A DNA stretch of 64,000 bases from Salinibacterium sp. SWN167 (GTDB lineage: Bacteria > Actinomycetota > Actinomycetes > Actinomycetales > Microbacteriaceae), in the NCBI RefSeq assembly GCF_015864665.1, contig NZ_JADYWU010000001.1, positions 992,001-1,056,000 on the forward strand, read 5' to 3'. Positions 59,106-64,000 of this stretch are shown here, one piece after another. Under the pieces are notes generated by a model. That model was not told where the DNA came from. It saw only the letters and a list, made by a program, of their open reading frames with translations, and ran no database searches. Position 1 is the first letter of the stretch; each line of letters begins with the position of its first letter. The position numbers and the translations under genes are program-made.

Positions 59106-61112
59106 CTATTGCGAGCGAGTGCGTCCGGCCGCGGTGTAGAGCGCATCGAGCACCGTGACATCTTCGATCGTGGGAGGGATGCGCACCTCTTCGCCGTCGA
59201 AGATCTGGCGAATGGTTTTGCGAAGGATCTTGCCCGACCGTGTCTTGGGCAGCCGCTCGACCACCATCACGTCCCGGAAAGCAGCGACCGGGCCAATCAC
59301 CTCGCGCACGAGCGCCACAAGTTCGATGGCGAGATCGTGCTCAAGGCGATTGCGGCCGTGCTTCACCGTGATGAACCCGGCAGCGCGCTGGCCTTTGAGC
59401 TCATCGTGCAGCCCGAGAACAGCGCATTCGGCCACATCGGGATGCTGAGAAATCACTTCTTCGAGCGACCCTGTCGAGAGGCGGTGCCCGGCCACGTTGA
59501 TCACGTCATCGGTGCGGCCCATGACGAAGAGGTAGCCCTCGTCATCGAAATAGCCGGCGTCACCGGTGGCGTAGTACCCGGGAAACTCTTCGAGGTAGGA
59601 ACTAGCGAACCGCTCCGGGCTTCCCCAGAGTCCGATGAGGGCGCCGGGAGGGAGCGGCAACTGGATGGCGATGTTTCCCTCGGTGCCCGGCTTCGTCACA
59701 TCGTTGCCGTCCGCATCGAGGATGCGGGGGAGGAAGCCCGGCATCGGAACGCCCGTTGAGCCAGCCTTGGAAGGCAGTTGCTGCACACCGCGCGGATTGG
59801 CACAGATTGGCCACCCGGTCTCGGTCTGCCACCAGTGGTCAATGATGGGAACGCGGATGCCGTCGTTGGCCCAGTGCCAGGTCTCGGTATCGAGGCGCTC
59901 GCCAGCCAAATACACCGCTTGCAGGCTGGACGTGTCGTATTTGCCCAGTTCAGCGAGCGCGGGGTCTTCTCGGCGGATCGCGCGCAGCGCCGTCGGCGCT
60001 GTGTACAGCACATCAACCGCGTAGTCCTGGATGATGCGCCAGAACGTTCCGGCGTCGGGGGTGCCAATGGGTTTTCCTTCGTACAGCACGGTGGCCGCGC
60101 CAGCCAGCAGCGGACCATAGACGATGAAGGAATGGCCGACGACCCAGCCGACATCCGACGCGGTGAAGATCGTGCTGTCGTTTCCCACGTCGTAGATATG
60201 AGTCATAGCCCACTGCAGGGCGACGGCGTAACCGCCGGTGTCCCGCACGACACCCTTGGGGCTGCCGGTGGTGCCCGAGGTGTAGAGAATGTACAGCGGG
60301 TCGTGGGCGTGCATCTCCACAGCGTCGGCAGGGAGCGCGGCCGCTTCGAGGTCATCCCAATCGAGCCAAGCGACGTCTAGCGAGCCACCGCTCGTGGCGC
60401 CGGTGGCGTACTCGGCGATATCGCCAGTGATCTGCGGACGGTCTTTGACCACGACGTAGCGCACGCTCCCCGTGCTCAAGGCAATGGCCTGATGCACGAT
60501 CGGCAGGTATTCCACTTGGCGTGACGGCTCGAGGCCACCGGTCGCCGTTACGATCACGGATGGCGTGGCGTCGTTGATTCGTACGGCCAGTTCATTGGCG
60601 GCGAAACCTCCGAAGACGACGGAGTGGATGGCGCCGATGCGGGCACACGCGAGCATCGCCACTACGGCCTCGGAAATCATCGGAAGGTATATCAAGACGC
60701 GATCGCCAACACCGACTCCGAGTTCGTGAAGTGCGCCGGCAAATTTGCGAACGCGTTCGAGGAGCTCGGCATAGGTAAGAGTTTTCTGCTCACCCGTCAT
60801 CGCGGAGTCAGTGATGAGGGCGGGGTTGTTTCCTCGGCCGGCGGCGACGTGCCGGTCAAGGGCGTTGACACTCATGTTGAGTGTTCCGTCGGTGAACCAG
60901 CAACCTTGCGCTGTTCCGGGCTCGTGGGCCGGCGAGGGGGAGGACAGCGTCGGTGGGGTGATCCAATCAACGCGCGCTGCTTGCTCAAGCCAGAAACCGT
61001 GGGGATCGTGGGTAGCCTGGTCCTGAATTTCGGCGAAAGAACCACTTTGCTGGCGCAAGCGGGCGGCCGTGTTCTGAGCAGAGACTCGCTCTAGCGAAGG
61101 GGCATCTGACAT
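59106..61112 (-). CDS. prpE: Propionyl-CoA synthetase-like acyl-CoA synthetase
   Basis: A 668-residue adenylating enzyme converting propionate (or acetate) with ATP and CoA to the acyl-CoA. Motifs: the AMP motif YILYTSGTTGSPKGVVRDTGG, YYATGDAGYFDDEGYLFVMGRTDDVINVAGHRLSTGSLEEV and the catalytic lysine in RSGKILRKTIRQI. The spelling of the A8 region (DDVINVAGHRLSTG) is that of PrpE rather than AcsA, whose equivalent is usually DDVLNVSGHR. ATG at 61112 follows an AAGGAG site. It is first in the operon with the DUF485 and actP genes. Confidence 0.93.
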   Translation of the reverse strand: MSDAPSLERVSAQNTAARLRQQSGSFAEIQDQATHDPHGFWLEQAARVDWITPPTLSSPSPAHEPGTAQGCWFTDGTLNMSVNALDRHVAAGRGNNPALITDSAMTGEQKTLTYAELLERVRKFAGALHELGVGVGDRVLIYLPMISEAVVAMLACARIGAIHSVVFGGFAANELAVRINDATPSVIVTATGGLEPSRQVEYLPIVHQAIALSTGSVRYVVVKDRPQITGDIAEYATGATSGGSLDVAWLDWDDLEAAALPADAVEMHAHDPLYILYTSGTTGSPKGVVRDTGGYAVALQWAMTHIYDVGNDSTIFTASDVGWVVGHSFIVYGPLLAGAATVLYEGKPIGTPDAGTFWRIIQDYAVDVLYTAPTALRAIRREDPALAELGKYDTSSLQAVYLAGERLDTETWHWANDGIRVPIIDHWWQTETGWPICANPRGVQQLPSKAGSTGVPMPGFLPRILDADGNDVTKPGTEGNIAIQLPLPPGALIGLWGSPERFASSYLEEFPGYYATGDAGYFDDEGYLFVMGRTDDVINVAGHRLSTGSLEEVISQHPDVAECAVLGLHDELKGQRAAGFITVKHGRNRLEHDLAIELVALVREVIGPVAAFRDVMVVERLPKTRSGKILRKTIRQIFDGEEVRIPPTIEDVTVLDALYTAAGRTRSQ

Positions 61113-61149
61113 CAATTTCTCCTTTGAAATGCTTGATGTGGATTCTCAG

Positions 61150-61214
61150 TGGGGGCTGAAGAATCCCGTGCTAGCCTCAGATTACGGAGGGGCGTACCGA
61201 ACGTAATACCCCCG
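61150..61214. promoter_or_regulatory. Candidate RamA-type binding stretches
   Basis: Three short G/C stretches occur in the divergent promoter region: TGGGGGC (61150-61156), AGGGGC (61188-61193) and ACCCCCG (61208-61214). RamA of Corynebacterium binds pairs of single or tandem stretches of this form (TG4-6 or AC4-5). Spacing and polarity suit binding at both promoters. Confidence 0.5.
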
Positions 61215-61231
61215 AAAGTTGGGAATCCGCA

Positions 61232-62086
61232 ATGACGCAGATGTCTGAACCAAGTGACTTCGAATTGATCCAGCAGGCCACTCGCGAGATCGCCGCGAGC
61301 ACTGGTTTCAGCCTGTCGTTTGGCGGTCTCACCTCGGGCATAGAGCTCACCGTAAGTGCCTTCAGCGGTGCTCGCACTGGCAACCTCGATGGGCTCAAGG
61401 TGCGGCGAGAGCGTGGGCTTGGTGGGTTGGCTATGGCGCAACGCAGCCCGCGGTTTACGCGTGATTACGAGCATTCGGCTGACATCACACACGACTATGA
61501 CGGCGCTGTGTTGGGCGAAGGAGTTGTCTCGCTTTTGGCGATTCCAATCATTGCCGGAGGAACACTGCGCGGGTTGATTTATGCCGGATCACACTCTCTC
61601 GTCGAGCCAGATACGGCTGCGGCTCGACCGGCGGTGGCGATCGCTACCGCACTCGGAAACGAGCTCGCCATTCGGGATGAGGTCACCCGTCGAATGGTGG
61701 CATTGCGGTCGAATCAGGGTGGGGGATTGTCTCCGGTCGCGGAGGAGCACCTGAGGGAGCAGTTTGCGCAGCTGCGCCAGCTTGCGGCGACGGTCTCGGA
61801 CCGCGATGTGAGGCAGAAGCTGCACGAGATCGGGCGCGGACTTTCGCAAGCGGTGTGCGGCGGTGGCGATGACGCACTTGCCCGATCGACGGTACGACTT
61901 TCGCCCCGAGAGACGGATGTGCTTTCGTGCGTGGCGCTTGGCTACAGCAACGCTCGAACGGCGGCTCTTCTCTCGCTCACCGAACAAACAGTGAAGGGAT
62001 ACCTCGGTAGCGCCATGAAAAAGCTCGATGCGTCGTCACGATTTACGGCAGTTTCGACCGCGCGCAAGCTTGGACTGATGCCGTAG
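61232..62086 (+). CDS. LuxR-family regulator resembling RamA (acetate metabolism)
   Basis: A 284-residue regulator. Residues about 10-150 look GAF-like (FELIQQATREIAASTGFSLSFGGLTSGIEL, then IPIIAGGTLRGLIYAG); residues about 220-280 are a LuxR-type HTH (LSPRETDVLSCVALGYSNARTAALLSLTEQTVKGYLGSAMKKL). The length, domain order and divergent position beside prpE-actP match RamA, the master regulator of acetate metabolism in Corynebacterium. Another ATG at 61241 is possible. No ribosome site beyond GGGAA. Confidence 0.85.
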   Translation: MTQMSEPSDFELIQQATREIAASTGFSLSFGGLTSGIELTVSAFSGARTGNLDGLKVRRERGLGGLAMAQRSPRFTRDYEHSADITHDYDGAVLGEGVVSLLAIPIIAGGTLRGLIYAGSHSLVEPDTAAARPAVAIATALGNELAIRDEVTRRMVALRSNQGGGLSPVAEEHLREQFAQLRQLAATVSDRDVRQKLHEIGRGLSQAVCGGGDDALARSTVRLSPRETDVLSCVALGYSNARTAALLSLTEQTVKGYLGSAMKKLDASSRFTAVSTARKLGLMP

Positions 62087-62163
62087 TCCTCGCGGTGCGC
62101 CGCAGCGCGTGAAGTCAGGTGCCGCATGATGTTTCCTGAGTGATATCGTTGGTTCTGCAGTAC

Positions 62164-62239
62164 GGGCCCTTGGCGCAGTTGGTAGCGCGCCTCGTTCGCA
62201 TCGAGGAGGTCAGGAGTTCAAATCTCCTAGGGTCCACCA
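62164..62239 (+). tRNA. tRNA-Ala (anticodon CGC)
   Basis: A 76-nt cloverleaf including encoded CCA: acceptor GGGCCCT with AGGGTCC, D-stem GCGC/GCGC, anticodon stem CCTCG/CGAGG with loop TTCGCAT, T-arm with GTTCAAATC. Anticodon CGC decodes GCG alanine. Confidence 0.95.
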
Positions 62240-62245
62240 ACTGTA

Positions 62246-62290
62246 AAGGCCGCACAGCCTGTCGTCATGACGGGCGGTGCGGCCTTCTTT
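62246..62290. terminator. tRNA-Ala terminator
   Basis: AAGGCCGCAC (62246-62255) pairs with GTGCGGCCTT (62277-62286), with an inner GCCTGTC/GACGGGC stem, and TCTTT follows. The carboxylase gene ends just beyond, so it may work in both directions. Confidence 0.88.
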
Positions 62291-62311
62291 ACGTTGGGGG
62301 CCTGCCGTGGT

Positions 62312-64000
62312 CTAGTCGGCGATGTTCAGGAGCAGATGACCCGAGGACACCGTGAGGCCAACAGCGGCGTTCATCGTCGCGATAACGCCATCTTTGTGAG
62401 CGACGAGCGGCTGCTCCATCTTCATGGCCTCAAGCACGAGGATGAGGTCGCCCTTGACGACCTTGTCTCCTTCGGCAACCGCAACCTTGACGATCGTCGC
62501 CTGCATCGGTGCCTTGACCGAGTCGCCGGTGATCGTATTGACGCTGGATGCTGCGCGACGTTTCGGAGCGGCCGAGAGCGTTGCGCCGGTTGAGGTGCTC
62601 GGCACTAGCTTCGAGGGCAGATTCACTTCGACGCGTTTGCCGTTGACCTCAACGACCACGTTGTGGCGGGCGACGACGGGCGTCTCGTCAGCGAGCGATC
62701 CGGTCCATGGCTCAATGTCGTTGTCGAAGTCGGTTTCGATCCAGCGTGTGTAGATGCTGAACGGTTCGCTTGTGAACGCCGGATCGCGAACGATCTTGCG
62801 GTGGAACGGAAGCACCGTGGGAAGACCAGCAACTTCGAACTCGTCAAGGGCGCGACGCGAACGCTCGAGGGCATCCTCGCGGCTGGAGCCAGTAACGATG
62901 AGCTTGGCGAGCAAAGAGTCGAACGCTCCACTGATCTCGTCACCGGTCGTGACACCGCTGTCGACACGGATGCCGGGGCCGCCAGGCACACGCAGAACGT
63001 GAACGGGGCCGGGGGAGGGCATGAAGTTCAGGCCCGCGTCTTCACCGTTGATGCGGAACTCGAAGGAGTGACCGCGCGGGATGGGGTCGTCGTAATCGAG
63101 AACTCCACCCTCAGCGATGCGGAACTGTTCGCGCACGAGGTCGATGCCGGTGACTTCTTCAGACACGGGGTGTTCGACCTGAAGGCGCGTGTTCACTTCG
63201 AGGAATGAGATCGTGCCGTCCTTGGCAACCAAGAACTCACAGGTGCCAGCACCGAGGTAGCCCACTTCGCGCAGGATGGCCTTGGAGGACTCGTACAGAG
63301 CCTTGTTCTGCTCATCAGAGAGGAACGGAGCCGGTGCTTCTTCCACAAGCTTCTGGTGGCGACGCTGCAGCGAGCAGTCGCGGGTGGAGATCACGACAAC
63401 GTTGCCGTGGGCATCCGCCAGGCACTGGGTCTCGACGTGGCGGGGCTGGTCGAGGTACTTCTCTACGAAGCACTCGCCGCGACCGAACGCGGCAACAGCC
63501 TCGCGAGTAGCGGAGTCGAACAGCTCGGGAATTTCTTCGCGAGTGCGAGCGACCTTGAGGCCGCGACCGCCGCCGCCGAATGCAGCCTTGATGGCAACGG
63601 GAAGACCGTGGATGTCAACGAAGTCAAGAACCTCGTCTGCGCCCGAGACGGGGTTGAGGGTTCCCGGGGCGAGTGGTGCGCCCACCTTCTCAGCGATGTG
63701 GCGGGCAGAAACCTTGTCGCCCAGCTTCTCGATGGCTTCGGGGGACGGGCCGATCCAGATGATGCCAGCGTCGATGACAGCGCGAGCAAACTCGGCGTTC
63801 TCGGCCAAAAAGCCATAACCAGGGTGAATGGCGTCAGCGCCAGAACGGCGCGCGATCGACAGGATCTTGTCGATAACGAGGTACGTTTCAGCACTCGTCG
63901 AGCCGTCGAGGGCGTAAGCCTCGTCCGCGAGCTTCACGTGCCGGGCATCCCGATCTTGGTCGGCGTAGACCGCCACAGAACCGATGCCACTGTCTTTAGC
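62312..64000 (-). CDS. Acetyl/propionyl-CoA carboxylase alpha subunit, 5' end outside the window
   Basis: The 3' 563 codons of a biotin-dependent carboxylase subunit that carries biotin carboxylase and biotin carrier parts. Present are the ATP-grasp region ([38 protein letters not shown]), [22 protein letters not shown], and the biotinylation motif EAMKMEQPL near the C-terminus. The gene runs past the right edge: the sequence at 63977-64000 still translates to [12 protein letters not shown]-type text, and the expected N-terminal VLIANRGEIA motif is not within the window. It may work with the acetate/propionate genes to the left. Confidence 0.95.
   Translation of the reverse strand, partial: AKDSGIGSVAVYADQDRDARHVKLADEAYALDGSTSAETYLVIDKILSIARRSGADAIHPGYGFLAENAEFARAVIDAGIIWIGPSPEAIEKLGDKVSARHIAEKVGAPLAPGTLNPVSGADEVLDFVDIHGLPVAIKAAFGGGGRGLKVARTREEIPELFDSATREAVAAFGRGECFVEKYLDQPRHVETQCLADAHGNVVVISTRDCSLQRRHQKLVEEAPAPFLSDEQNKALYESSKAILREVGYLGAGTCEFLVAKDGTISFLEVNTRLQVEHPVSEEVTGIDLVREQFRIAEGGVLDYDDPIPRGHSFEFRINGEDAGLNFMPSPGPVHVLRVPGGPGIRVDSGVTTGDEISGAFDSLLAKLIVTGSSREDALERSRRALDEFEVAGLPTVLPFHRKIVRDPAFTSEPFSIYTRWIETDFDNDIEPWTGSLADETPVVARHNVVVEVNGKRVEVNLPSKLVPSTSTGATLSAAPKRRAASSVNTITGDSVKAPMQATIVKVAVAEGDKVVKGDLILVLEAMKMEQPLVAHKDGVIATMNAAVGLTVSSGHLLLNIAD

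Overview
The window looks like chromosomal DNA of a high-GC actinobacterium, most probably a Microbacteriaceae member. Evidence: an IdeR/DtxR regulator with near-identity to the corynebacterial protein, actinobacterial small families (DUF3027, DUF2530, DUF3263, LytR C-terminal domain), succinyldiaminopimelate aminotransferase of the actinobacterial type, the XPB helicase plus helicase-associated protein pair, a WXG100 protein, a RamA-type regulator, and many GTG/TTG starts with 1-4 nt gene overlaps. No phage, plasmid, insertion sequence, CRISPR array or rRNA was seen. Three tRNA genes are present (Thr-TGT, Arg-CCT, Ala-CGC).

Layout. 1-4688: end of an operon with an SsuABC/TauABC-like ABC importer, a Gfo/Idh/MocA oxidoreductase and a sulfatase, probably for an organosulfur compound. 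4719-6827: a DUF1761 protein, a DGPF/YciI protein and an ECF42-type sigma factor behind a possible ECF42 promoter. 6865-8699: a YdeI-like protein, then an HTH plus nucleotidyltransferase pair resembling a toxin-antitoxin module, with a perfect palindrome inside its promoter. 8797-14643: two paralogous zinc alcohol dehydrogenases around an HxlR-NmrA-SDR operon, dapC, and a third dehydrogenase remnant. 14759-19736: tRNA-Thr, a DMT transporter, msrB, an acetyltransferase, heme-uptake genes htaA and hmuT with an iron box, and two small actinobacterial proteins. 19764-21632: groEL behind four tandem CIRCE-type operators.

21738-35464: WXG100, a PhoP/PhoR-like two-component system, XPB helicase and partner, cold-shock protein, DUF3027 protein with an extremely acidic tail, serC, ideR, a candidate structured RNA, HNH nuclease, CHAP protein, a decayed gene and tRNA-Arg. 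35541-44562: P-type ATPase, MacB-like ABC exporter divergent from a DesK/NarL-type two-component system, and amt with GlnR-like half sites. 44766-52772: pdxH, nhaA, a cysteine-free IscA-like protein, a coiled-coil membrane protein and a 1216-residue helicase-like protein whose Walker A lysine and Walker B glutamate are missing. 52848-56936: mscL, FmdB, 5-formyl-THF cyclo-ligase, galU, rimJ-like and a GlpR-like membrane protein (without the usual moeA/glp between galU and rimJ). 57016-64000: acetate/propionate uptake and activation (actP, DUF485, prpE) divergent from a RamA-like regulator, tRNA-Ala, and the 3' part of a biotin-dependent acyl-CoA carboxylase alpha subunit that runs off the right edge.

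The window reads as a generalist's core chromosome with several self-regulated modules (HrcA/CIRCE, IdeR, GlnR, RamA, HxlR, ECF42). A recurring feature is short, recent-looking tandem duplication in intergenic DNA. All family names rest on sequence motifs read by eye; no database search was run.
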